A stretch of 64,000 nt of DNA, from assembly GCA_041655275.1 (NCBI GenBank), contig JBBAFU010000006.1, forward strand, positions 1 to 64,000. The letters are read 5' to 3'. This DNA comes from JAJYRX01 sp041655275. Its GTDB lineage: Bacteria > Pseudomonadota > Gammaproteobacteria > Burkholderiales > Burkholderiaceae_B. Each line of letters begins with the position of its first letter. Position 1 is the first letter of the stretch. Below are positions 26,486-35,248 of the stretch, in pieces. Both the position numbers and the translations under genes were made by a program. The notes under the pieces are model-generated. The model was not told the DNA's origin, did not search any database, and saw only the letters and a list, made by a program, of their open reading frames with translations.

Positions 26486-26653
26486 ATGGCTAAAGGCATT
26501 CGTGAAAAGATCAAGCTCGAATCTTCGGCGGGCACGGGACACTTCTACACCACCACGAAGAACAAGCGCAACAACCCGGAAAAACTGGTCGTCAAGAAGT
26601 ATGACCCCGTGGTGCGCAAGCACGTCGAATACAAGGAAACGCGCCTGCGCTGA
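26486..26653 (+). CDS. rpmG: 50S ribosomal protein L33
   Basis: A 55-residue protein (MAKGIREKIKLESSAGTGHF ... KHVEYKETRLR), too short for many gene finders. It has no cysteine, so it is the zinc-free (C-minus) form. It is followed 25 bases later by a strong terminator. Confidence 0.98.
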   Translation: MAKGIREKIKLESSAGTGHFYTTTKNKRNNPEKLVVKKYDPVVRKHVEYKETRLR

Positions 26654-26678
26654 TCCGCAATCGACCATGCCCCCATCA

Positions 26679-26701
26679 GGCCCCGCTGTGCGGGGCCTTT
26701 T
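26679..26701 (+). terminator. Rho-independent terminator of rpmB-rpmG
   Basis: GGCCCCG, the loop CTGTG and CGGGGCC are followed by TTTT, 25 bases after the rpmG stop. Confidence 0.88.
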
Positions 26702-26736
26702 GCGTGATGCATCCGGATGCCGCATCCCCATGCCTC

Positions 26737-26742
26737 TATAAT
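26737..26742 (+). promoter_or_regulatory. Predicted -10 box of the leuS transcript
   Basis: A perfect TATAAT lies between the rpmG terminator and leuS, 45 bases before the leuS ATG. The -35 region (near 26714, CGGATG) is poor. Confidence 0.45.
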
Positions 26743-26786
26743 GAGCTGTTTCTCCCACTCTCTCACTTCCGCTTTCGTTGCCGCCC

Positions 26787-29444
26787 ATGCAGGATCGCTA
26801 CCTCCCCCTTGATATCGAACACGCCGCACAGGCACACTGGGAGGCCACCCAGGCCTACCAGGTCCATGAAGATGCCCGGGACGCCCGGGACAGGCCAAAA
26901 CCCAAGTTCTATGCCTGCTCCATGCTGCCCTACCCCAGTGGCCGGCTGCACATGGGCCATGTACGCAACTACACCATCAACGACATGATGGCACGCCAGC
27001 TGCGTATGAGCGGCTACAACGTGCTCATGCCCATGGGCTGGGATGCTTTCGGCATGCCGGCGGAAAATGCCGCCTTGCGCTCGGGCGTGCCGCCCGCCAG
27101 GTGGACCCGGGACAACATCGCCACCATGAAGGGGCAGATGCAGGCCATGGGTCTGGCCATCGACTGGTCGCGCGAGATGTGCGCCTGCGATCCTGACTAC
27201 TATCGCTGGAACCAGTGGTTCTTCCTGAAGATGCTGGAAAAGGGCATCGCCTACCGCAAGACGCAGATGGTCAACTGGGATCCCGTAGACCAGACGGTGC
27301 TCGCCAACGAACAGGTCATCGACGGCCGCGGATGGCGCTCCGGCGCACTGGTCGAGAAGCGCGAAGTACCCGGTTACTACCTGCGCATCACGGATTATGC
27401 CGAAGAACTGCTGGATGCCGTGCGCAATGACCTGTCGGGCTGGCCCGAGCGCGTGCGCACCATGCAGGAGAACTGGATCGGGCGCAGCGACGGCGTGCGC
27501 TTCGCCTTCACGCACGACATCCGCGATGCGCAGGGTGAACTGATCCAGGATGGTCGCATGTACGTGTTCACCACAAGAGCCGATACCATCATGGGGGTCA
27601 CCTTCTGCGCCGTGGCGCCCGAACACCCCCTGGCCACGCATGCGGCCCAATCCCGCCCCGGGCTGGCGGCCTTCATCGAGGAATGCCGTCAGGGCGGCCA
27701 GACCGAAGCTGATCTGGCCACGCGTGAAAAAGCGGGCATGGATACCGGCCTGAGCGTCATTCATCCACTCAGCGGCGCGGCCGTTCCCGTATGGGTGGGC
27801 AACTATGTGCTCATGAGCTATGGCGACGGCGCCGTGATGGGCGTACCGGCGCACGATGAGCGCGACTTTGCCTTCGCGCTCAAGTACGCGCTGCCCATCC
27901 GCGATGTGGTGGCCCAGGAAGGCAGGGAGTACCAGGCAGGCGTCTGGCAGGACTGGTATGCCCTTGCCGACGAAGGCCGTACGATCAACTCCGGCAAGTA
28001 CGACGGGCTGAGCCCGGGCGCAACCCGCGAGGCGGTGGCCGAAGACCTGATCGCCCGGGGCCTGGGCGAACGCCAGACCACCTGGCGGCTGCGCGACTGG
28101 GGTATTTCGCGCCAGCGCTACTGGGGCACACCCATCCCCATCATCCACTGCGCCGATTGCGGACCCGTACCGGTACCCGAGGAAGATCTGCCCGTCATCC
28201 TGCCCGATGACCTCGTGCCCGACGGCACGGGCAATCCGCTCGACAAACACGAGGCCTTCCTGGCCTGCCAGTGCCCCCGCTGCGGAAAGGACGCCCGCCG
28301 CGAAACCGACACCATGGACACTTTTGTCGATTCATCCTGGTACTTCATGCGCTATACCTCGCCGGGCAACAACGAGGCCATGGTGGATGCGCGCAATGAT
28401 TACTGGATGCCCATGGACCAGTACATCGGCGGTATCGAGCACGCCATCCTGCACCTGCTGTATGCGCGCTTCTGGACACGGGTCATGCGCGACATGGGTA
28501 TGGTGAACTTCAGCGAACCATTCACGCGCCTGCTCACCCAGGGCATGGTGCTCAACCACACCTACACGCGGCGCAAGCCCAACGGCAGCCTGGAGTACTT
28601 CTGGCCCCAGGACGTGCGCAATACCCTGGACGATCACGGCAACATCGTCTCTTCGGTGCTTATCAGCGACGGCCGGCCGGTCACCTACGCCGGCATCGGC
28701 ACGATGTCGAAATCGCGCAACAACGGGGTGGACCCGCAGTCACTGATCGACACCCTGGGTGCCGATACCGCACGCCTCTTCGTCATTTTCGCCAGCCCGC
28801 CCGAACAGACGCTCGAGTGGTCCGACACCGGGGTGGAAGGCGCGCACCGCTTCCTGCGCCGCCTGTGGGCCTACTGCCATCGCCGCCGGGCCGACATCCT
28901 GCGCGGGCAGGAAAGCGCCGGCGCGGATACGGCACCGGGTGCCGCTGCAGCGGTAGTCCGCCGCGAGATCCACCAGTTGCTGGGCAAGGCCGACTACGAT
29001 TACCAGCGCATCCAGTACAACACGGTGGTATCCACAGGCATGAAGATGCTCAACAGCCTGGAGGATTTCGAAAGCGCAGCGACGCCGGCCGATGATGCCG
29101 TAGTGGCCGAGCTGGCTTCCATCATGCTGCGCGTGCTCTACCCGGTTGTGCCCCATATCACCTGGCAGCTGTGGCGTGATCTGGGCTACGAAGCCGGCCA
29201 TGGCGACCTGCTCGACGCACCCTGGCCAACCGTGGATGCCGCTGCGCTCGAAGCGGACGAGGTCGAGCTCGTCCTGCAGGTCAACGGCAAGCGCAGGGGC
29301 ACACTCACGCTGCCCGCCGATGCCGGCAAGACCGACATCGAAGCAGCGGCAACGGCACACGAGGCCAGCCGCCGCTTTCTTGAAGGGCGCCCTGCACGGC
29401 GTGTCATCATCGTGCCCGGCAAGCTCGTCAACGTGGTGGGCTGA
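26787..29444 (+). CDS. leuS: Leucyl-tRNA synthetase
   Basis: An 885-residue class I synthetase charging tRNA-Leu. The HIGH-type motif is PYPSGRLHMGHVRNY (~48-62). The CP1 editing domain lies at ~225-420 (TTRADTIMGVTFCAVAPEHP, GVPAHDERDFAFA), with the zinc-like region CQCPRCGKDARRETDTMDTF. The KMSKS loop appears as TMSKSRNNGVDP. The anticodon-binding and C-terminal domains follow. ATG 26787 is the conserved start. A small DARDAR duplication precedes the PKFY motif. It heads the run leuS-lptE-holA-proA. Confidence 0.98.
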   Translation: MQDRYLPLDIEHAAQAHWEATQAYQVHEDARDARDRPKPKFYACSMLPYPSGRLHMGHVRNYTINDMMARQLRMSGYNVLMPMGWDAFGMPAENAALRSGVPPARWTRDNIATMKGQMQAMGLAIDWSREMCACDPDYYRWNQWFFLKMLEKGIAYRKTQMVNWDPVDQTVLANEQVIDGRGWRSGALVEKREVPGYYLRITDYAEELLDAVRNDLSGWPERVRTMQENWIGRSDGVRFAFTHDIRDAQGELIQDGRMYVFTTRADTIMGVTFCAVAPEHPLATHAAQSRPGLAAFIEECRQGGQTEADLATREKAGMDTGLSVIHPLSGAAVPVWVGNYVLMSYGDGAVMGVPAHDERDFAFALKYALPIRDVVAQEGREYQAGVWQDWYALADEGRTINSGKYDGLSPGATREAVAEDLIARGLGERQTTWRLRDWGISRQRYWGTPIPIIHCADCGPVPVPEEDLPVILPDDLVPDGTGNPLDKHEAFLACQCPRCGKDARRETDTMDTFVDSSWYFMRYTSPGNNEAMVDARNDYWMPMDQYIGGIEHAILHLLYARFWTRVMRDMGMVNFSEPFTRLLTQGMVLNHTYTRRKPNGSLEYFWPQDVRNTLDDHGNIVSSVLISDGRPVTYAGIGTMSKSRNNGVDPQSLIDTLGADTARLFVIFASPPEQTLEWSDTGVEGAHRFLRRLWAYCHRRRADILRGQESAGADTAPGAAAAVVRREIHQLLGKADYDYQRIQYNTVVSTGMKMLNSLEDFESAATPADDAVVAELASIMLRVLYPVVPHITWQLWRDLGYEAGHGDLLDAPWPTVDAAALEADEVELVLQVNGKRRGTLTLPADAGKTDIEAAATAHEASRRFLEGRPARRVIIVPGKLVNVVG

Positions 29445-29446
29445 AG

Positions 29447-30013
29447 ATGCCTGCGCGCCGGCCTGCTGCACGCGCCCTGCTGCCCTGGCTGATCCTCGGC
29501 CTGTGCATCGCGCTCATGGCCGGCTGCGGCTTTCACCTGAAGGGCAGCACACCACTGCCCTTCGATACCCTCTACACCAATATCGACGGGAACAGCCGCT
29601 TCGGCTCGGCATTGCGTCGCGCCGTGGTCGCCGGTTCGCCGCAGACCCGCTTCGTCAACTCGCCCGACGAGGCCCAGGCACGCCTCATCCAGCTCGAGCA
29701 TCAGCAACGCCTGCGCGAGGTGGCCATCGATGCAGCCGGGCATGTCGAAGACTACGAGCTCAACCTCGAGTTCGTCTTTCAGGTAACGGATGACCAGGGG
29801 CGCATACTGCTGGGCCCCACCCGCCTGCGCGTGCTGCGGGAGCTGCCCTATGATCCCGACGCCGCCCAGGCCAAGGATGACGAGATCAGCCATGTCTTCG
29901 AGGATATGCTGCAATCCCTGGTCGGACGCATCATCCATCGCCTGACGGCGCCCGAACTGCGCCAGGCCTGGGAGCAATCCCGCCAGAACACCGGCAAGGC
30001 CGCCGGGGGCTGA
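29447..30013 (+). CDS. lptE: LPS assembly lipoprotein LptE
   Basis: A 188-residue outer-membrane lipoprotein (signal LPWLILGLCIALMAG then Cys27, lipobox LMAGC) that plugs LptD and helps insert LPS. Family marks are CGFHLKGSTPLPFDTLY and the middle strand ELNLEFVFQV. It starts 2 bases after the leuS stop and holA follows 5 bases later, the standard beta/gammaproteobacterial order. Confidence 0.95.
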   Translation: MPARRPAARALLPWLILGLCIALMAGCGFHLKGSTPLPFDTLYTNIDGNSRFGSALRRAVVAGSPQTRFVNSPDEAQARLIQLEHQQRLREVAIDAAGHVEDYELNLEFVFQVTDDQGRILLGPTRLRVLRELPYDPDAAQAKDDEISHVFEDMLQSLVGRIIHRLTAPELRQAWEQSRQNTGKAAGG

Positions 30014-30018
30014 AAGCC

Positions 30019-31077
30019 ATGGCGCGCCCCATCGATGCCGACCGCTTCATCGCCCAGCTGGAACGCAAGCCGGACACGCCCCTGGATTGCCTGTATGTGA
30101 TCACCGGCAACGAAGTGCTGCTGGCCAATGAGTGCGCCGACGCACTGCGCCGGGCGGCGCTGGGTCACGGTTTCGAGGAAAGGATCTCGCTCACCCTGGA
30201 TGCCCGCAGCGACTGGACCACCCTGCGCAATGCCACTGAAGTGATGTCGCTGTTTGGCAGCGGCCGCATGGTGATGGTGTCACTGCCGTCCGGACGGCCG
30301 GGACGCAACGGCGGCGAGGCCTTGCAGGCGCTGGCCGAATCGGCACGCAGCGGCCGCCTGGACGGTGTACTTGTCATGCTGAGCCTGCCGCAACTGGATG
30401 CCGCCACCCGCAAATCTCGCTGGGCGCAGGTTCTGTTCGACGCGGCCACCGTCATCGAGGTCAGGGAACTCGGGCGCGAACGGCTGCCGGCCTGGATTGC
30501 CGAACGGCTGGCCCGCCAGCAACAGCACACCGACGAGGCCACGCTGCAATGGATGGCCGACAAGGTGGAAGGCAATCTGCTGGCGGCCTTCCAGGAAGTG
30601 CAGAAGCTCGGCCTGCTCCATCCCCCGGGCGAGCTCACTGCCGAAACCGTCGAGCAGGCCGTACTCCATGTCGCCCGTTACAATGTCTTCGGATTGCGTG
30701 ACGCCGTGCTTTCGGGACAGGCGCGGCGTGCGCTGGCCATGCTGGCCGGTCTGCGCGCCGAAGGGGAGGCCCTGCCGCTGGTGCTCTGGGCCATCGGCGA
30801 CGAGACGCGCGTACTGGCGCGCCTGGCAGCGGCCCGTGAGCAGGGCAATCTGTCTGCCGAACTGCGCAAGCAACGCATCTTTGCCCAGCGTGAGCGGCTG
30901 CTGCGTCAGGCGCTGGACCGCGTGGCGCCCGGGGTCTGGCCGGCGGCCGTGCGACACGCTCACGACATTGACTGCCTGATCAAGGGTTTGCGACCGGAAG
31001 GCCGGCTTGCCGACCCCTGGCAGGAACTGGCGCAACTGGCCCTGCGCATTGCCGGGCCGGCACGCCGGACGCACTGA
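30019..31077 (+). CDS. holA: DNA polymerase III delta subunit
   Basis: A 352-residue clamp-loader subunit that opens the beta clamp. The N-domain includes DCLYVITGNEVLLANECADALRRAA. The middle AAA-like part has LVMLSLPQLDAATRKSRW, and the C-domain carries ALPLVLWAIGDETRVLARL and QAHDIDCLIKG-like AHDIDCLIKGL. It lies within the leuS-lptE-holA-proA transcript. Confidence 0.95.
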   Translation: MARPIDADRFIAQLERKPDTPLDCLYVITGNEVLLANECADALRRAALGHGFEERISLTLDARSDWTTLRNATEVMSLFGSGRMVMVSLPSGRPGRNGGEALQALAESARSGRLDGVLVMLSLPQLDAATRKSRWAQVLFDAATVIEVRELGRERLPAWIAERLARQQQHTDEATLQWMADKVEGNLLAAFQEVQKLGLLHPPGELTAETVEQAVLHVARYNVFGLRDAVLSGQARRALAMLAGLRAEGEALPLVLWAIGDETRVLARLAAAREQGNLSAELRKQRIFAQRERLLRQALDRVAPGVWPAAVRHAHDIDCLIKGLRPEGRLADPWQELAQLALRIAGPARRTH

Positions 31078-31090
31078 AAAGGAATTCGCC

Positions 31091-32368
31091 ATGACCACGG
31101 ATGACACTGCAACGGACATCAAGGCCGAAATGCTGCGCCTGGGCCGCCAGGCCCGCCAGGCGGCCACACTGCTGCGTAACGCCTCGGGCCAGTCCAAGGC
31201 CAGGGCATTGCGCGCCATGGCGCGCCAGCTGACCGCCCACAAGAGCACGCTGCAGGCGGAAAACGCGCGCGATCTGGAACAGGCGCGTGCGCGCGGCCTG
31301 GATAACGCCCTGCTCGATCGCCTGACGCTGTCGGACCGTGCCGTGGAGACCATGGTCACAGGGCTGGAGCAAATTGCCGCCATGCCCGACCCCATCGGCG
31401 AGATCAGCGCAAGCACGCTGCGGCCCAACGGCATGCGCGTGGCACGCATGCGTGTACCACTGGGTGTCATCGGCATCATCTATGAATCGCGCCCCAACGT
31501 CACCATCGATGCCGCTGCACTGTGCCTGAAATCCGGTAATGCCACCCTGCTGCGCGGTGGCAGTGAGGCCCTGCACTCCAACATCGCCCTGGGCAGGATC
31601 ATCCAGGAAGGCCTGGCCGATGCCGGCCTGCCGGCGCATGCGGTCCAGGTTGTCGCCACCACCGACCGGGCCGCCGTGGGCGAGCTCATCACCATGACGG
31701 AGCATGTCGATGTGATCGTGCCGCGCGGGGGCAAGGGCCTGATCGCGCGCCTGAGCGCCGAAGCGCGCGTGCCGCTCATCAAGCATCTGGACGGCAACTG
31801 CCACCTGTACGTGGATGCGCATGCGGACCCGGCCTGCGCCCTGGCGGTGGCCGTCAATGCCAAGACCTATCGCTACGGCATCTGCGGCGCCATGGAGACC
31901 CTGCTGGTGCATGCCGACATCGCGCCGGCATTCCTGCCCGGTCTGGCGGAAGCCCTTGCCGGCAAGGGCGTGGAACTGCGCGGCTGCGAACAGACCTGCG
32001 CGCTCGTATCACAGGCTGTGCCGGCGAGCGCAGAAGACTGGGATACGGAATTCCTCGCGCCGATTCTTGCCATCCGCATCGTCGACAGCATCGAGGCCGC
32101 CATCCTTCATATTGAAAGACACAGTTCGGGGCATACCGAATCCATTGTCACCGAAGACATCACTGCGGCGGAACGCTTCCAGCGCGAAGTGGATTCCAGC
32201 TCGGTATATGTGAACCTGCCCACCTGCTTCGCCGACGGCTTCGAATATGGTCTGGGTGCCGAGATCGGCATCTCCACCGACCGCCTGCATGCCCGCGGAC
32301 CTGTCGGCCTGGAAGGCCTGACCACCCTCAAATGGGTGCTCAACGGCCAGGGCCAGCTGCGCGGGTGA
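31091..32368 (+). CDS. proA: Gamma-glutamyl phosphate reductase
   Basis: A 425-residue NADPH enzyme of proline synthesis. VPLGVIGIIYESRPNVTIDAA is the family mark, GGSEALHSN binds NADPH, and the catalytic Cys lies in RYGICGAMETLLVH. ATG 31091 is preceded by AAAAGGAA and gives the normal length; the frame opens earlier at 31007. It starts 13 bases after holA. Confidence 0.97.
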   Translation: MTTDDTATDIKAEMLRLGRQARQAATLLRNASGQSKARALRAMARQLTAHKSTLQAENARDLEQARARGLDNALLDRLTLSDRAVETMVTGLEQIAAMPDPIGEISASTLRPNGMRVARMRVPLGVIGIIYESRPNVTIDAAALCLKSGNATLLRGGSEALHSNIALGRIIQEGLADAGLPAHAVQVVATTDRAAVGELITMTEHVDVIVPRGGKGLIARLSAEARVPLIKHLDGNCHLYVDAHADPACALAVAVNAKTYRYGICGAMETLLVHADIAPAFLPGLAEALAGKGVELRGCEQTCALVSQAVPASAEDWDTEFLAPILAIRIVDSIEAAILHIERHSSGHTESIVTEDITAAERFQREVDSSSVYVNLPTCFADGFEYGLGAEIGISTDRLHARGPVGLEGLTTLKWVLNGQGQLRG

Positions 32369-32380
32369 CGAGACCCCATC

Positions 32381-32797
32381 ATGCTGTGGATCAAGACCCT
32401 GCACATCGTCATGGTGGCATCATGGTTCGCCGGCCTGTTCTACCTGCCGCGCATCTTCGTGAATCTGGCACAGGAAACGGATGTCTACACCCAGGAGCGC
32501 CTGCTGGGCATGGCCACCCGGCTCTATCGCTTCATGACGCCGCTGGGTGTCATCGCCCTGGGGCTGGGACTGTGGCTGCTCATGGGCTACGGTATCGGCG
32601 CCGGGCAGGGCTGGATGCACGCCAAGCTGGCCCTCGTGGTCGTACTCATCATCTATCATGGCGTGTGCGGACGCTATCTTCGCCGCTTCCAGCGCCACGC
32701 CAACATGCGCAGCCATCGATTCTATCGCTGGTTCAATGAAATTCCCGTACTGCTGCTGGTTGCCGTGACGGCGCTGGTGGTGATACGCCCTTTCTGA
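32381..32797 (+). CDS. hemJ: HemJ-like protoporphyrinogen oxidase (UPF0093/CopD fold)
   Basis: The 138-residue protein has four membrane segments. It has the family marks KTLHIVMVASWFAGLFYLPR, with the conserved heme-ligand His, and WMHAKLALVVVLIIYHG, with the conserved Lys. HemJ oxidises protoporphyrinogen IX in bacteria without HemG or HemY. It lies 12 bases after proA. Confidence 0.85.
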   Translation: MLWIKTLHIVMVASWFAGLFYLPRIFVNLAQETDVYTQERLLGMATRLYRFMTPLGVIALGLGLWLLMGYGIGAGQGWMHAKLALVVVLIIYHGVCGRYLRRFQRHANMRSHRFYRWFNEIPVLLLVAVTALVVIRPF

Positions 32798-32830
32798 GGC
32801 CGCATACCCGGCCCCGCCCTGCTTCCTGCC

Positions 32831-34270
32831 ATGACTGATTCTCCTTCCCGCCGCCGCCTGACGCTGAAGACGGCAAAAACAGCCAGGGCGACCAAAGCAG
32901 TCGGAGCGACCGGAGCGGCCCGGGGCCCCGCCCGGGACGCCCGGGACCCCGGGACCGGACCCGAACGCCGGCGCAGCGGTGCGCGAGCCCACCAGGCACG
33001 ACTGCGGGCATTTCAACGCGCCCGGGAGGCGGACAGCAGGGTATCGGTGGCAGCAGCGGCCGGCCAGGCTGACGCCGGGACCACGCGCGAGCGGGCCCCG
33101 CGCGAAATGCCCGAGGAAGTCTTTGCGCTGTTTGCCCCCTGCCCCCAGGGTCTGGAAGCCGTGCTTGCCGGGGAGCTCATCGGCCTTGCAATGGACGACG
33201 TGCGTCCGGGACGGGCAGGCTGTCACTTCCGCACCGATTGGGCGGGCATGATGCGCGCCAACCTGCACTCGCGCCTGGCCACACGCATTCTGGTGCAGGT
33301 TGCCCAGGCACCGGTGCGCAGGGAAGATGACATCCTGGCACTCGCCAGCGCCACCCCCTGGGAGCGCTGGTTCGGACCCAGGGATCGGCTGCGCGTCGAT
33401 ACCTCAGCCATTCGCAGCCCCATGCAGAGTCTGGATTACTGCAACCTGCGCGTGAAGGACGGCATCTGCGACCGCCTGCGCGCCCGGGAGGGCGCCCGGC
33501 CCGACGTCGATACCGTACGCCCCGATGCGCGTGTTCATCTTTTCCTGGATGCCGACAGCGCCACCCTGTACCTGGACACCTCGGGCGAAGCCCTGTTCAA
33601 GCGCGGCTGGCGCCTCGACAAGGGTGAGGCCCCGCTGCGTGAAAACCTCGCCGCCGGCCTGCTCGCCCTGTCCGGGTGGACGCCGGAGCAGGCCCTGCTC
33701 GATCCTTTCTGCGGCAGTGGCACCATCCTGATCGAAGCCGCGTGGATGGCCATGAAGATACCGCCGGGCGTGTGGCGTCCTTTCGGCTTCGAGCGGCTGC
33801 GCACCCACCGTTCGGAGCACTGGCAGGCCATACGCAGCGAAGCGCGCAGCCATATCCTCAATCAGCCGCCGGCCCCGATCGCCGGCTCCGACAGCAGCGC
33901 CGGAGCCATCGCCATGGCGCGGCAGAACCTGGAGCGTGCACGGCTGACGTCCAATATCGTGCGCTTCGATGTCATGGACGCACGCCGGACGCAGCCCAAT
34001 GCCGCCGAAGGCTGCATCGTGACCAACCCTCCTTATGGCGAACGCCTGGAAGCGCAGGAGGCCTCGCTATGGACCGAGTGGTCGCACCAGCTCAAGCAGC
34101 ATTTCGGCGGATGGACGCTGAACATCATCTCCAGCGATCACCGCCTGCCCTCTGCCTTGCGCCTCAAGGCCATGCGCCGCCACCCCGTCTGGAACGGCGC
34201 GCTGGACTGCCGCCTTTTCCAGTTTGAGCTGGTCTCCGACAGCTATCGGCGCGACACCGCTTCGCGCTGA
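32831..34270 (+). CDS. rlmL: THUMP-domain 23S rRNA methyltransferase (RlmL type)
   Basis: A 479-residue class I SAM methyltransferase, probably the 23S rRNA m2G2445 enzyme. Residues ~1-95 are an Ala/Arg/Pro-rich, low-complexity basic extension not normal for the family. The THUMP-containing part (~95-250) starts at EEVFALFAPCPQGLEAVLAGEL. The catalytic part has the SAM loop LLDPFCGSGTILIEAAWMA and the NPPY motif in IVTNPPYGERL. It starts 33 bases after hemJ. Confidence 0.9.
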   Translation: MTDSPSRRRLTLKTAKTARATKAVGATGAARGPARDARDPGTGPERRRSGARAHQARLRAFQRAREADSRVSVAAAAGQADAGTTRERAPREMPEEVFALFAPCPQGLEAVLAGELIGLAMDDVRPGRAGCHFRTDWAGMMRANLHSRLATRILVQVAQAPVRREDDILALASATPWERWFGPRDRLRVDTSAIRSPMQSLDYCNLRVKDGICDRLRAREGARPDVDTVRPDARVHLFLDADSATLYLDTSGEALFKRGWRLDKGEAPLRENLAAGLLALSGWTPEQALLDPFCGSGTILIEAAWMAMKIPPGVWRPFGFERLRTHRSEHWQAIRSEARSHILNQPPAPIAGSDSSAGAIAMARQNLERARLTSNIVRFDVMDARRTQPNAAEGCIVTNPPYGERLEAQEASLWTEWSHQLKQHFGGWTLNIISSDHRLPSALRLKAMRRHPVWNGALDCRLFQFELVSDSYRRDTASR

Positions 34271-34304
34271 CCCTCTTGTTCATGCGGCAGCGCAGCAAGC
34301 AAAC

Positions 34305-34333
34305 TTGCAATTATTCAGGGTAAACCCTATAAT
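34305..34333 (+). promoter_or_regulatory. Strong sigma-70 promoter of the 62-aa gene
   Basis: TTGCAA (34305-34310), exactly 17 bases, then a perfect TATAAT (34328-34333). It is the best promoter in the window and lies 46 bases before the ATG of the small gene. Confidence 0.8.
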
Positions 34334-34338
34334 TAGGG
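34317..34338. promoter_or_regulatory. Overlapping palindromes around the -10 box
   Basis: AGGGT-AA-ACCCT (34317-34328) and CCCTA-TAAT-TAGGG (34325-34338) share the CCCT block and embrace the -10 hexamer. This arrangement suits a repressor that blocks polymerase; the regulator is unknown. Confidence 0.5.
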
Positions 34339-34379
34339 AAATCACCTAGTCCACCCATTGAAACAATGAGGTTAACACC

Positions 34380-34568
34380 ATGAACGCAAACAACTACACC
34401 CGTCTTACCGACTCCCTTGAGCGTCAGCTGATGGCTCAGGCGATTCAGGAGCAGATGCAGCCCAAGCCCGGCAAGGCACTCAAGGCGCTGTTTGCCCGTC
34501 TGGCAAGCAAGTTCAGCAGCAGCGACTCCACCAGCGTACCTGCTGGCGTGAAGCACGCCGCCCAGTAA
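34380..34568 (+). CDS. Small unknown protein with a strong promoter
   Basis: A 62-residue basic protein (MNANNYTRLTDSLERQLMAQ start; GKALKALFARLASKFSSS in the second half; ending KHAAQ). It has no signal peptide. The region ~28-45 could be an amphipathic helix. GAGG sits 8 bases before the ATG. It has its own consensus promoter and terminator, so it is a monocistronic, probably highly expressed gene. I do not recognise the family and assign no function. Confidence 0.75.
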   Translation: MNANNYTRLTDSLERQLMAQAIQEQMQPKPGKALKALFARLASKFSSSDSTSVPAGVKHAAQ

Positions 34569-34613
34569 GCGACGCATGCTGTCCGGCCGGAAAAGTGCAT
34601 CCGGCCTGCAATG

Positions 34614-34639
34614 GCCGCCCTTTGTGAGGGCGGCTTTTT
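34614..34639 (+). terminator. Rho-independent terminator of the 62-aa gene
   Basis: GCCGCCC, a 7-base loop and GGGCGGC are followed by five T, 45 bases after the stop. Confidence 0.88.
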
Positions 34640-34693
34640 CATGTCCGCAAAACAGGCGATAATGACGGAACAAATGAGCCGCAACGCCCCGCC

Positions 34694-35248
34694 GTGTCTG
34701 AAAACAACGATGTTGCAATGCCACAAGAACCATTGACCACACCTTCCGTACCATCCTGTGATGCGCCCAGCCGCCTGCGCCGTCTGGCCAGCATGCTGTA
34801 CGAAGGTGTGCTGCTGTTCGGCGTCGTCTTCATCGCCGATTACATCTTCGATACGCTCACCCAGAGCCACGATGGCGACGCGCTGCGCAGCGGACGCCAG
34901 GCGGTGGCCTTTCTGTCCATCGGCGCCTATTTCATCATCAGCTGGCATCGAAAGGGGCAGACCCTGCCCATGAAGACCTGGCATATCCGGCTTCTGATGC
35001 GTGACGGCAGCGCGCCCGGGCTGGCGCGCCTGATGCTTCGCTATGTACTGCTCTGGCCTGTGCCGCTGCTGTCAGCCCTGGTGGTCGACCTGATCGTTCA
35101 GCGCACCGGCCAGTCCTGGGCCTATGGCCTGCTTGCGGGCATACCGCTCATCTTCTTCGTCTGGACCTGGTTTGATCCCCAGGGGCAGTTCCTGCACGAC
35201 CGTCTGGCCGGAACCCGGCTCGTCACTCGCGGTACACTGCGCCCATGA
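34694..35248 (+). CDS. RDD-family membrane protein
   Basis: A 184-residue inner-membrane protein with about three to four segments. It carries RLRRLASMLYEGVLLFG at the start, KGQTLPMKTWHIRLL after TM2, and the closing DPQGQFLHDRLAGTRLV. These are the conserved Arg and Asp marks of the RDD domain. Its function is not established; some members are ion antiporters. The start is GTG 34694 (ATG 34718 is an alternative). Its stop overlaps the hslO start (ATGA). Confidence 0.88.
   Translation: MSENNDVAMPQEPLTTPSVPSCDAPSRLRRLASMLYEGVLLFGVVFIADYIFDTLTQSHDGDALRSGRQAVAFLSIGAYFIISWHRKGQTLPMKTWHIRLLMRDGSAPGLARLMLRYVLLWPVPLLSALVVDLIVQRTGQSWAYGLLAGIPLIFFVWTWFDPQGQFLHDRLAGTRLVTRGTLRP

Noticed and set aside
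26870..32950. A shared GCCCGGGACGCCCGGGA motif in leuS (near 26875) and rlmL (near 32933)
   Set aside because: It is a short GC-rich coincidence coding Asp-Ala-Arg-Asp; only two copies inside coding sequence, with no repeat structure around them.
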